64,000 nucleotides of DNA, from positions 744,001 through 808,000 of the forward strand of contig NZ_JAVDDX010000001.1 in NCBI RefSeq assembly GCF_030848575.1, written 5' to 3'. The notes beneath the pieces are model-generated. The model worked only from the letters and a program-made list of their open reading frames with translations. It made no database searches and was not told the origin of the DNA. The first letter of the stretch is position 1, and each line of letters begins with the position of its first letter. Below are positions 28,026 through 37,180 of this stretch, one piece after another. This stretch comes from Haloarcula sp. H-GB4. Lineage in GTDB: Archaea > Halobacteriota > Halobacteria > Halobacteriales > Haloarculaceae. A program made the position numbers and the translations under genes.

Positions 28026-28328
28026 TCAACCCAGCCGCTCAGAGTCGATGCTGACACCCGGCGGCGTCACAATCAGGAACCCACGGAAGTGCATCAGTTC
28101 GCCGCCGGCCTCCCGGACCGGTCGGGCGAACCCGGCGGCGAGTTCGTTCAGGTCGCCCTCGACGTTGAGAACCAGTACCGACCCGTTCTCGATGGTATCG
28201 ATCCACTGTTCGGGCGACTCCGATCCGTCGAGGACGCCGAGCACGACGCGGTTGCTGCCGGCCCCGTCACGGTCCTCATCCATCTGGTCCTCGACGGCCT
28301 GCAGGTCAAGCCCCTCGAAATCACTCAT
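28026..28328 (-). CDS. DUF5779-family haloarchaeal protein
   Basis: 100 residues from ATG 28328 (MSDFEGLDLQAVEDQMD). The pattern RVVLGVLDGSESPEQW, VLVLNVEGDLNELAAGFAR and FLIVTPPGVSIDSERL is that of the halophile-only DUF5779 family. The fold looks alpha/beta (Rossmann-like). No function is known. It is divergent from leuA with a 160-base spacer that holds the leuA promoter. Confidence 0.8.
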   Translation of the reverse strand: MSDFEGLDLQAVEDQMDEDRDGAGSNRVVLGVLDGSESPEQWIDTIENGSVLVLNVEGDLNELAAGFARPVREAGGELMHFRGFLIVTPPGVSIDSERLG

Positions 28329-28454
28329 AGACACACACACGCGCGGATGGAGCAAAAATCCTCCCCAAGCCGTCTGACGCGCGGCAGTCACGCTGGCTGC
28401 GATACCGGGCCAGTGTCGTGTGCCATGTGCACGTGCCACCGTCTTATGAACAAG

Positions 28455-28461
28455 TATAAAT
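28455..28461 (+). promoter_or_regulatory. TATA box of leuA
   Basis: TATAAAT at 28455-28461. Its centre is about 31 bases before ATG 28489, the normal spacing for a leaderless haloarchaeal transcript starting at that ATG. It overlaps or precedes the GTG (28463) that would begin the longer leuA frame, so that GTG would lie upstream of the transcript start. Confidence 0.65.
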
Positions 28462-28462
28462 A

Positions 28463-29707
28463 GTGGAAGCATCCAGTTACGGGTGCTTATGTCCAACAAC
28501 GAGGGCACGTCGGAATCTCCGGCGGATCGAGTTCTTCCAGGGCACACTGGATTCCACGTCTGAGATTACAGACGCACGGATTTTCGACACCACGCTGCGC
28601 GATGGTGAGCAGTCACCACGTACGTCGTTCAACTACGAGGACAAACGCGAGATAGCCGCGCTGCTCGACGAGATGGGCACCCACGTCATCGAGGCCGGGT
28701 TCCCCGTCAACTCTGACGCGGAGTTCGAAGCAGTGCGCGACATCGCCGAGTCCACGCGAGTGACGACCTGCGGACTGGCGCGTGTGGTCGAGAAAGACAT
28801 CGAGGCGGCCTTGGATTCCGGTGTGGACATGGTCCACACCTTCGTCTCGACGTCGGACGTACAGTTGCAAGATTCCATGCACGCGACCCGTCAGGAGGCG
28901 CTCGACACCGCTGTCGACTGTGTCGAGATGATCAAAGATGCGGGCGTCGAATGCATGTTCTCGCCGATGGATGCGACTCGGACTGACGAGGACTTCCTCG
29001 TCGAAGTCATCGAGGCCACGTCCGCGGCGGGGGCGGACTGGATCAACATTCCGGACACGTGTGGGGTCGCCACGCCGCGGCGGTTCTACGACCTCATCGA
29101 GATCGTCGACGACTGCACCGACGCCTACATCGACGTGCACACGCACGATGACTTCGGGCTGGCGTCGGCCAACGCCATCTCCGGCTTCGAGGCCGGGGCC
29201 AGCCAGGCGCAGGTGTCGGTCAACGGCATCGGCGAACGCGCTGGCAACGCGGCCTACGAAGAGGTCGTGATGGCGTTGGAGTCGCTCTACGACGTCGACA
29301 CCGGAATCGACACCACCCGCATCACGGAGCTATCGCGGATCGTCGAGGAGAAGTCCGACATCGGGGTACCGGCGAACAAGCCTGTCGTCGGGCGCAACGC
29401 CTTCTCCCACGAGAGCGGCATCCACGCCGCCGGTGTCATCGAGAACTCCGACACGTTCGAGCCGGGCGTCATGACTCCCGAGATGGTCGGGGCCACGCGC
29501 GAGCTCGTGCTCGGCAAGCACACCGGGGCCCACTCGGTTCGGGAACGGCTCGTCGACGCCGGATACAACCCGAGCGAGGCGGAGGTCCGCGAAGTGACTC
29601 GCCGCGTCAAGGAGTACGGCGCGGAGGAGCAGGTCACCATGTCGGTGCTTGAACGGTTCGCCGAGGAAATCGGCGTGACCGAGGAAAGCGAGGAGGTCCG
29701 GGCGTAG
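28463..29707 (+). CDS. leuA: 2-isopropylmalate synthase (start region out of frame)
   Basis: Open frame of 414 codons. From about codon 24 on it is a full LeuA/homocitrate-synthase-type TIM barrel: IFDTTLRDGEQSP (metal Asp and catalytic Arg), HTHDDFGLA (metal His pair), NGIGERAGNAA, and GKHTGAHSV at the end of the barrel extension. The C-terminal leucine-feedback (LeuA dimer) domain is missing, as in short AksA/CimA-like enzymes; citramalate synthase cannot be excluded, but the leu/ilv neighbourhood favours LeuA. The natural leaderless ATG (28489) is one base out of frame with this barrel, and the only in-frame start is GTG 28463, upstream of the expected transcript start. Either a one-base frameshift lies near 28525-28540, or initiation is unusual. 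Confidence 0.9.
   Translation: MEASSYGCLCPTTRARRNLRRIEFFQGTLDSTSEITDARIFDTTLRDGEQSPRTSFNYEDKREIAALLDEMGTHVIEAGFPVNSDAEFEAVRDIAESTRVTTCGLARVVEKDIEAALDSGVDMVHTFVSTSDVQLQDSMHATRQEALDTAVDCVEMIKDAGVECMFSPMDATRTDEDFLVEVIEATSAAGADWINIPDTCGVATPRRFYDLIEIVDDCTDAYIDVHTHDDFGLASANAISGFEAGASQAQVSVNGIGERAGNAAYEEVVMALESLYDVDTGIDTTRITELSRIVEEKSDIGVPANKPVVGRNAFSHESGIHAAGVIENSDTFEPGVMTPEMVGATRELVLGKHTGAHSVRERLVDAGYNPSEAEVREVTRRVKEYGAEEQVTMSVLERFAEEIGVTEESEEVRA
28489..28563 (+). other. 24-codon frame at the leuA transcript start
   Basis: This ATG sits at the ideal distance from the leuA TATA box. It opens MSNNEGTSESPADR and then stops at 28561-28563 in a frame one base away from leuA. The first residues look like a genuine halophile N-terminus. 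Removing one G from the run at 28529-28535 would join it to the leuA barrel (giving ...SESPRIEFFQG). Alternatively it is an upstream leader peptide. Confidence 0.5.
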
Positions 29708-29802
29708 GCCAATGACCTCGCTTCCGGCCGTCACTACGAGTGAGCAGCCACCGGTGAGTACCCGGTTTCGAGTAGCTGTCCGCCAACAACTATCACAGAA
29801 CG

Positions 29803-29810
29803 TTTATTAT
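29803..29810 (+). promoter_or_regulatory. TATA box of the ilvB leader transcript
   Basis: TTTATTAT at 29803-29810 lies 26-33 bases before ATG 29836 and 240 bases before ilvB. The spacing fits a transcript that begins at or next to the leader-peptide ATG, giving ilvB a long 5' leader. No comparably good TATA box is seen close to ilvB itself. Confidence 0.6.
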
Positions 29811-29835
29811 TCGGGACGAACTGCATCCGGATGTG

Positions 29836-29922
29836 ATGACCGCGGCTGCTGGGCGTCAGGTTCGAACCCCCGCCAGCACCGTGACCGCTATTCTCGGCGT
29901 GCGTATTGTAGGGGCACTATAG
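29836..29922 (+). CDS. Putative ilv leader peptide (28 residues)
   Basis: ATG 29836 to TAG 29920-29922. The last ten codons read Ile-Leu-Gly-Val-Arg-Ile-Val-Gly-Ala-Leu: six of ten are the amino acids made by the downstream operon. Four use ATT (twice), GTA and CTA, codons seldom seen in the neighbouring GC-rich genes, which prefer ATC, GTC and CTC/CTG. It is leaderless by TATA spacing. The stop codon lies inside the hairpin that follows. Known parallel: ilv/leu leader peptides of enterobacteria, where Leu CTA codons are also used. Role in an archaeon is inference. Confidence 0.55.
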   Translation: MTAAAGRQVRTPASTVTAILGVRIVGAL

Positions 29923-29942
29923 CCCCTCTCTTTACCTTTTCA
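29910..29942 (+). terminator. Hairpin plus T-rich tract, putative attenuator
   Basis: AGGGGC (29910-29915), loop ACTATA, GCCCCT (29922-29927): a six-bp stem of which five are G:C. CTCTTTACCTTTTC (29928-29941) follows. Archaeal RNA polymerase terminates at T-rich non-template tracts, which fits. The 5' arm overlaps leader codons 25-27 and the stop codon lies in the loop. An earlier palindrome GGTTCGAACC (29859-29868) flanked by GGCG/CGCC could form a preceding hairpin. Confidence 0.5.
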
Positions 29943-30038
29943 CCCCCGGCCGAATCGATTCGTCATACCACCACAGAGTCATCAGTCATGCACGCAGCAC
30001 ACACATCACCGCGGTATCGACCCCGAACACGAACAGAT

Positions 30039-30044
30039 GGAGGG
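30039..30044 (+). promoter_or_regulatory. Shine-Dalgarno of ilvB
   Basis: GGAGGG, eight bases before ATG 30053, is a strong match to the 3' end of 16S rRNA. Most genes here are leaderless; a strong ribosome site before ilvB supports a transcript that starts well upstream. Confidence 0.7.
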
Positions 30045-30052
30045 ATGACACG

Positions 30053-31807
<1,755 letters not shown>

Positions 31808-31809
31808 CA

Positions 31810-32409
31810 ATGACTGGAGGAATGCCAGGCCCCGCGCCGGACGAACGGATGCGCCCAAAGGGCCGACGCAACACGCAGGGAATCCGCGTCGACCCCGAGG
31901 CCGAAGTGACACACGAACCGCGACAGGCGGTGCTGTCCGCGCTGGTCAAACACCGACCGGGCGTGTTGTCGGAGGTGTCGGCGCTGTTCAGCCGACGGCA
32001 GTTCAACATCGAAAGTCTGACCGTCGGGCCGACAGTCGACGACGACACAGCCCGGATGACGATCCTCATCGAGGAGCCGGAACCGGGGATCGATCAGGCG
32101 AAAAAGCAACTTCGGAAGCTCGTGCCCGTCGTCTCGGTCAGGGAACTCGAAGGCGAGGCCGTCCGTCGGGAGCTCGCGCTGGTGAAAGTCAGCGGCGAGA
32201 AGCCCGACGACGTCAACGCGGTCGCCGATATGTACAACGGGCAGGCCGTGGATGCGTCTACCGATTCGGTTACTGTCGAGATTACGGGCAGCAAGCAGAA
32301 GATCGACGCCGCCATCGAGGCGTTCAAGCAGTTCGATGTGCAGGAAATTGTGCGAACCGGGGCCGCCGCACTGGAACGCGGCCCGAAAACACTAGAGAAA
32401 GATGTCTGA
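31810..32409 (+). CDS. ilvN: Acetolactate synthase, regulatory (small) subunit
   Basis: 199 residues. After a basic, disordered N-terminus of about 35 residues comes an ACT domain ([20 protein letters not shown]...[11 protein letters not shown]), then a second ACT-like half and the ALS_ss_C domain ([10 protein letters not shown]-like, VTVEITG). It binds valine and adjusts the activity of the IlvB subunit. Two bases after ilvB, and it overlaps ilvC by eight bases. Confidence 0.95.
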   Translation: MTGGMPGPAPDERMRPKGRRNTQGIRVDPEAEVTHEPRQAVLSALVKHRPGVLSEVSALFSRRQFNIESLTVGPTVDDDTARMTILIEEPEPGIDQAKKQLRKLVPVVSVRELEGEAVRRELALVKVSGEKPDDVNAVADMYNGQAVDASTDSVTVEITGSKQKIDAAIEAFKQFDVQEIVRTGAAALERGPKTLEKDV

Positions 32410-33433
32410 CGGACTTACCACAACAGTCTACTACGACGAGGACGCTGACGTATCGACCATCGATGACGAGACCGTAGCCGTGCTGGGCTACGGGTCGCAG
32501 GGCCATGCCCACGCACTGAATCTTCACGAGTCCGGCGTCGACGTAATCGTCGGCCTCCGCGAGGACTCTTCGTCGTGGGCCGACGCCGAGGACGCGGGTC
32601 TCCGTGTCGAGACGCCAGACGTGGCCGCCGGCGAGGCAGACCGCGTCGTGATGCTCGTCCCCGACACGATTCAGCCGGCCGTTTACGAGGCTATCGAGGA
32701 CGAACTGGACGCCGGCGACACGCTCCAGTTCGCCCACGGCTTCAACATCCATTACGGCCAGATCGAGCCGCCGGAAGATGTCGACGTGACGATGGTCGCG
32801 CCGAAGTCGCCCGGCCACCTCGTGCGCCGGACTTACGAGCGCGGCGAGGGGACACCCGGCCTCATCGCGGTGTATCAGGACGCGACCGGCAACGCCAAGC
32901 AGGAGTCGCTGGCCTACGCGAAGGGCATCGGCTGCACCCGCGCCGGCGTCATCGAGACCTCCTTCCAGGAAGAGGTCGAGACGGACCTCTTCGGCGAGCA
33001 GGCCGTCCTCTGTGGCGGCGTCACCGAGATGGTCAAAGCCGGCTTCGAGACGCTGGTCGACGCCGGCTACGCGCCGGAGATGGCCTACTTCGAGTGCCTG
33101 AACGAACTCAAGCTCATTGTCGACCTGATGTACGAGGGTGGCCACATGGGCATGTGGAACTCCGTCTCCGACACGGCCGAGTACGGCGGCCTGACCCGCG
33201 GTGAGGAGGTCATCGATCGCGAGGGCATGGAGAAAATCCTCGAAGAGGTCCAGAACGGCGAGTTCGCTCGCGAGTGGATCAACGAAAACCAGGCCAACCG
33301 GCCCGCCTACAAGCAGTATCGCGACGCCGAACAGAACCACCAGATCGAAGCCGTCGGCGAGAACCTGCGTGAACTGTTCGCGTGGGGCGAGGACGCCGAC
33401 GCAGAGAAGACAGAAGCTCCAGCAGATGACTAA
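32402..33433 (+). CDS. ilvC: Ketol-acid reductoisomerase (class I)
   Basis: 343 residues. The N-terminal Rossmann domain ([16 protein letters not shown]) with GLREDSSSW points to NADPH preference. The C-terminal knotted helical domain has metal-binding acids in [14 protein letters not shown] and SDTAEYG. It isomerises and reduces 2-acetolactate or 2-aceto-2-hydroxybutyrate in the second shared step, feeding IlvD. The last about 20 residues are an acidic tail. The stop overlaps the start of the next gene by eight bases. Confidence 0.97.
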   Translation: MSDGLTTTVYYDEDADVSTIDDETVAVLGYGSQGHAHALNLHESGVDVIVGLREDSSSWADAEDAGLRVETPDVAAGEADRVVMLVPDTIQPAVYEAIEDELDAGDTLQFAHGFNIHYGQIEPPEDVDVTMVAPKSPGHLVRRTYERGEGTPGLIAVYQDATGNAKQESLAYAKGIGCTRAGVIETSFQEEVETDLFGEQAVLCGGVTEMVKAGFETLVDAGYAPEMAYFECLNELKLIVDLMYEGGHMGMWNSVSDTAEYGGLTRGEEVIDREGMEKILEEVQNGEFAREWINENQANRPAYKQYRDAEQNHQIEAVGENLRELFAWGEDADAEKTEAPADD

Positions 33434-33698
33434 CGAACGCACAGATTCGACGGACGGCGAACAGAACGACTCACGCACAACGATGGGGCGCATCCAGCAC
33501 ACGCACCCCGAAACGAACGGAACCTTCGGCGCGGTGTTCCGCCGCGGCCCAGTTGTGGCCGCTGATGGCGGCGAACGCGACGCAGAGGAGGGGGAGGAGA
33601 CTGACGAGAAGATGGAAGACATCGACCACGAAGCACCCGACGAGGGTGTCACTCGCGCATACGAGCGCGGAACGGAAGGACGGGACGAGACAACATGA
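33426..33698 (+). CDS. Conserved-position operon protein orf90, unknown function
   Basis: 90 residues, starting inside ilvC's end (eight-base overlap) and ending in an ATGA overlap with the next micro-gene. Very acidic and polar at both ends. The middle segment [23 protein letters not shown] looks like a structured core with conserved-type Gly, Phe and His. No family with known function recognised. Its tight coupling between ilvC and leuC suggests a part in the branched-chain pathway or in its control. Confidence 0.75.
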   Translation: MTNERTDSTDGEQNDSRTTMGRIQHTHPETNGTFGAVFRRGPVVAADGGERDAEEGEETDEKMEDIDHEAPDEGVTRAYERGTEGRDETT

Positions 33699-33781
33699 GT
33701 ACCGATAGACATTCCTGCTCGCTGCGCTGCGCGGGCTGTGACTATCGACCTCATGCTCATGTACGGGGGACATTCGGATGA
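33695..33781 (+). CDS. 28-residue Cys-rich microprotein, coupled to leuC
   Basis: ATG 33695 overlaps the TGA of orf90 (ATGA, 33695-33698), and its own TGA overlaps the ATG of leuC (ATGA, 33778-33781). A frame with coupled overlaps at both ends is unlikely to be chance. The product has [15 protein letters not shown]: Cys at 8, 12 and 15 with two His, enough for one metal site. It could be a zinc microprotein, or the frame may only carry ribosomes from orf90 to leuC. Confidence 0.6.
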   Translation: MSTDRHSCSLRCAGCDYRPHAHVRGTFG

Positions 33782-35199
33782 GTCAGGGAACGCTGTACGA
33801 CAAGGTATGGAACCAGCACAAAGTCACGACCCTGCCGAACGGCCAGGACCAGCTGTTCGTCGGACTGCACCTTATCCACGAGGTCACCAGTCCGCAGGCG
33901 TTCGGGATGCTCAAGGAGCGCGGCCTCGAGGTCGCGCGCCCGGATCTGACCCACGCGACGGTCGACCACATCGTGCCGACCGCGAACCAGGATCGGCCAT
34001 ACAGCGATGACGCGGCCGAGACGATGATGGCCGAACTCGAAGAGAACGTCCGGGACGCCGGTATCCAGTTCTCTGACCCGACGACGGGCGATCAGGGGAT
34101 CGTCCACGTCATCGGTCCGGAGCAGGGCATCACCCAGCCCGGCAAGACCATCGTCTGTGGCGATAGCCACACCTCGACCCACGGCGCGTTCGGCGCGCTC
34201 GCGTTCGGTATCGGGACGAGCCAGATTCGGGACGTGCTGGCGACCCAGACCATCGCGATGGAGAAACAGAAGGTCCGCAAGATCGAGGTCACCGGCGAAC
34301 TCGACGAGGGCGTCGAAGCCAAGGACATCATCCTCGAAATCATCCGCCGGCTTGGGACCGAGGGCGGCGTCGGCTACGTCTACGAGTACGCCGGCGAGAC
34401 AATCGAGAATCTCGACATGGAAGGCCGGATGTCCATCTGCAACATGTCCATCGAGGGCGGCGCTCGCGCGGGCTATGTCAACCCTGATGAGACCACCTAT
34501 GAGTGGCTTGAAGAGACGGACTACTTCCAGGAACACCCTGAGAAGTTCGAGGAACTCACGCCGTACTGGGAGTCCATCCGCTCCGACGAGGACGCCGAGT
34601 ACGACGACGTGGTCGAAATCGACGCGGGCGAACTGGACCCCGTCGTCACGTGGGGGACCACGCCCGGCCAGGGAATCGGTATCGACGACCCAATTCCGGA
34701 ACCCGAGGACCTCGCCGACGACAAGGTCGACACCGCCCGCCGTGCCCAGAAGCACATGCGCGTTGAGCCCGGCGAGACGATGGAAGGGTACGATATCGAT
34801 GTTGCCTTCCTTGGTTCCTGCACCAACGCTCGGCTGCCTGACCTCCGCCGCGCGGCCCGCATTGTCAAGGGCCGGCAGGTCGCTGACGACGTGCGGGCGT
34901 TCGTCGTCCCCGGCAGCCAGCGCGTCCAGCGCGCTGCCGAGGAGGAGGGCCTGAAGGGCATCTTCGAGGAGGCCGGCTTCGAATGGCGTAACGCCGGCTG
35001 TTCGATGTGTCTGGGCATGAACGAGGACCAACTGGAAGGCGACGAGGCCTGTGCCTCCTCCTCGAACCGGAACTTCGTCGGCCGACAGGGCAGCAAGGAC
35101 GGCCGGACCGTCCTGATGAACCCTCGGATGGTGGCCGCCGCAGCCATCACCGGCGAAGTCTCTGACGTACGCGACCTGGAGGAGGTGGCAGTCGCATGA
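33778..35199 (+). CDS. leuC: 3-isopropylmalate dehydratase, large subunit
   Basis: 473 residues of the aconitase fold. Cluster-binding cysteines are in FLGSCTNAR and [30 protein letters not shown] is the family signature. With LeuD it isomerises 2-isopropylmalate to 3-isopropylmalate through a 4Fe-4S cluster. Start ATG overlaps the microprotein stop; the end overlaps leuD by four bases. Confidence 0.97.
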   Translation: MSQGTLYDKVWNQHKVTTLPNGQDQLFVGLHLIHEVTSPQAFGMLKERGLEVARPDLTHATVDHIVPTANQDRPYSDDAAETMMAELEENVRDAGIQFSDPTTGDQGIVHVIGPEQGITQPGKTIVCGDSHTSTHGAFGALAFGIGTSQIRDVLATQTIAMEKQKVRKIEVTGELDEGVEAKDIILEIIRRLGTEGGVGYVYEYAGETIENLDMEGRMSICNMSIEGGARAGYVNPDETTYEWLEETDYFQEHPEKFEELTPYWESIRSDEDAEYDDVVEIDAGELDPVVTWGTTPGQGIGIDDPIPEPEDLADDKVDTARRAQKHMRVEPGETMEGYDIDVAFLGSCTNARLPDLRRAARIVKGRQVADDVRAFVVPGSQRVQRAAEEEGLKGIFEEAGFEWRNAGCSMCLGMNEDQLEGDEACASSSNRNFVGRQGSKDGRTVLMNPRMVAAAAITGEVSDVRDLEEVAVA

Positions 35200-35840
35200 G
35201 CGATGCGACTGATGACATCCCCGAAGTCGACTACGTTGAGGGGTCTGGTATCCCGATCCGCGGGAACGACATTGACACGGACCAGATAATCCCCGCGCGG
35301 TTCATGAAGGTCGTCACCTTCGACGGTCTGGGCGAGTTCGCCTTCTTCGACCTGCGGTTCGACGACGAGGACAACGAGAAGGACCATCAGTTCAACGAGG
35401 AGCAGTTCCAAGACTCGAACGTGCTGGTCGTTAACAACAACTTCGGCTGTGGCTCTTCCCGCGAACACGCGCCCCAGGCCCTGATGCGCTGGGGCATCGA
35501 CGCCATCATCGGCGAAGCCTTCGCCGAGATTTTCGCCGGGAACTGTTTGGCGCTTGGCATCCCGACGGTCACTGCCGACCACGAGACGATCAACGCGCTC
35601 CAGCAGTGGGTTGATGACAACCCCGACGGCGAGATTGAAGTCGACGTGCGGGCGGAGACAGTCACTTACGGCGACAACGAAATCAACGTCAGCGTCGACC
35701 GCGCCCAGCGCGAGGCCCTCGTCGAGGGCAACTGGGACACGACGGCGCTGATGAAGGCCAACCAGAACGCTATCGAGGAGACGGCCTCGGAGTTGCCCTA
35801 TCTCGATCAGACGCGGTCGGATCTCGAAGCGGACGATTAA
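35196..35840 (+). CDS. leuD: 3-isopropylmalate dehydratase, small subunit
   Basis: 214 residues, the swivel domain partner of LeuC. The N-terminal [16 protein letters not shown] and the substrate-recognition loop [16 protein letters not shown] are diagnostic. ATGA overlap with leuC. Two hairpins lie just downstream (35906-35948), so the ilvB-leuD unit probably ends here. Confidence 0.97.
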   Translation: MSDATDDIPEVDYVEGSGIPIRGNDIDTDQIIPARFMKVVTFDGLGEFAFFDLRFDDEDNEKDHQFNEEQFQDSNVLVVNNNFGCGSSREHAPQALMRWGIDAIIGEAFAEIFAGNCLALGIPTVTADHETINALQQWVDDNPDGEIEVDVRAETVTYGDNEINVSVDRAQREALVEGNWDTTALMKANQNAIEETASELPYLDQTRSDLEADD

Positions 35841-35905
35841 CTACGAGAACCGCTTTGCGTGTTCTCTGCGCGAGCGTTCGGTTCGCAGAAGCGGACGATT
35901 GACGC

Positions 35906-35948
35906 GAGGTCGCTTTCCGACCTCGGTTGGTGCGAACGGATTTTCCGT
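35906..35948 (+). terminator. Two consecutive hairpins after leuD
   Basis: GAGGTCG-CTTTC-CGACCTC (35906-35924, seven bp) and ACGGA-TTT-TCCGT (35936-35948, five bp). The second contains the only short T run. They lie between leuD and the HFX_2341-like gene, which starts 47 bases later. A 13-base direct repeat (GAAGCGGACGATT) spans the leuD stop and recurs at 35888-35900. Confidence 0.4.
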
Positions 35949-35995
35949 CCCAGAGATGGCAAGACCAATAGCTGTGCAGGGCGCCCCATTCTCGC

Positions 35996-36736
35996 ATGGA
36001 CCAGATTCGGGAGATACACATCGCGCCGCTGGGGCACGAGCGTGACCGGATCGCCGAGCCGATTCACCAGCACAACGCCGACGACGTGTACCTCCTCACG
36101 GCGACGACGGAGCCGTCACGGTTAACGCCGTATCAGCAGGCACTCGTCGAGGAACTGGACGCCAACGGCGTCAGCGTCGAACTACACCGAGCGGATTTAC
36201 ACGACCTCTACGACGTGCTGGCCGAGGTCACGACGCTGACCGCCGACCATCCCGAGGATATCGTGCGCGTCAATGTCTCGAGCGGGCCGAAGGTGGCGGC
36301 TATCGGGAGCGCAATCGCGTGTATGGCGACGGCGGCAACGGCATACTATGTCCATCCCGAGGAACACGTCCCATCGGTCTCTGCGGAGCCACTCACCCGC
36401 GGGATGGAGCGCGCAGAGGTCCTCCCGTCGTATCCTATTGAGGCCATTTCTCGTGACCAAGTTGCAGTGCTGGACTATCTCAAGCGGACAAACACGGACA
36501 CCTACACTGCGAAAAAGTCGGACCTCATCGGGTTCGCCGAGGACGCTGGCCTTTCGTTCATCGACGACGCTGACCCGGCAAACGAGAAGGCGAAGTTCGC
36601 GCTGTTGAACGCAAATATCGTCGACCCACTGGTTGAGGACGGCTATATCGCGGTCAGCGATGTCGGTCGGACGAAACAGGTCGAACTGACCGAGACTGGC
36701 GAGAACGTCCTCCACGCGTTTCGGCATAAGCTCTGA
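35996..36736 (+). CDS. HFX_2341-type regulator: CARF-like domain plus winged helix
   Basis: 246 residues. N-terminal about 130: a Rossmann-like sensor of the CARF superfamily, with IHIAPLGHERDRIAEPI at strand 1 and the ligand loop VNVSSGPKVAAIGSAIACM at strand 4. C-terminal about 90: a winged helix (RDQVAVLDYLKRTN... VEDGYIAVSDVGRTKQVELTETG). It matches the haloarchaeal DUF6293/HFX_2341 family. CARF proteins usually sense nucleotides; here the gene sits between leuD and leuB, far from any CRISPR genes. Inference: it controls the branched-chain genes or neighbouring DNA. Confidence 0.8.
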   Translation: MDQIREIHIAPLGHERDRIAEPIHQHNADDVYLLTATTEPSRLTPYQQALVEELDANGVSVELHRADLHDLYDVLAEVTTLTADHPEDIVRVNVSSGPKVAAIGSAIACMATAATAYYVHPEEHVPSVSAEPLTRGMERAEVLPSYPIEAISRDQVAVLDYLKRTNTDTYTAKKSDLIGFAEDAGLSFIDDADPANEKAKFALLNANIVDPLVEDGYIAVSDVGRTKQVELTETGENVLHAFRHKL

Positions 36737-36849
36737 AACGGGCTGTCGCTGGCGTGGCCGACATTTTGTGTCATCACTCCCGCGACAGTGACACTCGGTG
36801 GACCAATAGTATAGATAGTAAATTTTGTTTTTGTAGTATGAATAGTTTT

Positions 36850-36877
36850 GTGGTAATAAATACATATTAATCACCAC
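36850..36877. promoter_or_regulatory. 28-bp imperfect inverted repeat over an AT-rich core
   Basis: GTGGT (36850-36854) and ACCAC (36873-36877) bracket an AT-rich centre (AATAAATACATATTA). The arms extend imperfectly inward (GTGGTnATnAAT on each strand). It lies in the most AT-rich stretch of the locus (36808-36880), 50 bases before the GC-rich block. Inference: a TATA box covered by an operator, perhaps for the neighbouring HFX_2341-like regulator. Confidence 0.4.
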
Positions 36878-36884
36878 AATACTC

Positions 36885-37140
36885 GGGTGCGCACGGTCCT
36901 CGGCGACGCGCTGTTCTCGTCGCTTCGGCCCTCCACCAGTTCGATGCGCTCGCTGGGGAGCCGTGCCACCGCCCTGCCATCCTTGTCCCGGCCCCGAGCC
37001 ATCGCCCGGTTCGCCGGGTCGGGACGGTCCACCGCTGACGCCCTCCACGAACATGGCGCTACCCGGAACTCGGGTCGGCTCCAGCAACGACCGCTTGCCG
37101 GACGCTGCTACCCTCCTCAAGCGGCATACGGGAGCCAGCG
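36885..37140. ncRNA. Strongly self-complementary GC-rich block, candidate structured RNA
   Basis: No convincing protein in any frame. Paired arms on inspection: CCGCTTG 37091-37097 with CAAGCGG 37118-37124; GGCTCC 37077-37082 with GGAGCC 37131-37136 enclosing it; ACCCG 37061-37065 with CGGGT 37071-37075; GTCCCG 36985-36990 with CGGGAC 37020-37025 enclosing CCCGG-TTCG-CCGGG (37005-37018); GCGACG 36903-36908 with CGTCGC 36918-36923. Unpaired stretches are purine-rich on the minus strand, which favours minus as the RNA strand, while a good AT-rich promoter sits on the plus side. It does not match RNase P, SRP or tRNA signatures I know. Confidence 0.5.
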
Positions 37141-37180
37141 AACCGAACCATTTTCACCAGCCGGCTACGTGCCTCCCGCT

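Noticed and set aside
28463-28488. GTG 28463 as the true start of leuA
   Set aside because: It lies two bases after the TATA box, upstream of where the transcript should begin, and the added residues (a Cys/Ser-rich stretch) do not resemble a LeuA N-terminus. Used only as the boundary of the open frame.
29852-29880. A tRNA T-arm-like stretch (GGTTCGAACC) before ilvB
   Set aside because: The expected five-bp T stem does not close (only two good pairs), and there is no anticodon arm, D arm or acceptor stem upstream. It is better explained as a palindrome within the leader.
32324-33760. 478-codon minus frame opposite ilvC
   Set aside because: Antisense shadow of the ilvC and orf90 genes, the latter two being clearly supported.
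36197-37120. Long minus-strand open frame across the leuB upstream region
   Set aside because: It runs antisense through the HFX_2341-like gene and the structured block; the translation is Gly/Arg/Pro-rich with a low-complexity tail, unlike a halophile protein.
36885-37140. RNase P RNA or SRP RNA before leuB
   Set aside because: A CCGCTTGAG-like piece recalls part of RNase P RNA, but the GAGGAAAGUCC-type and ACAGAACCCGG-type conserved regions are not found on either strand, and the GGAAGG-type SRP loop is absent. Kept only as an unnamed structured candidate.
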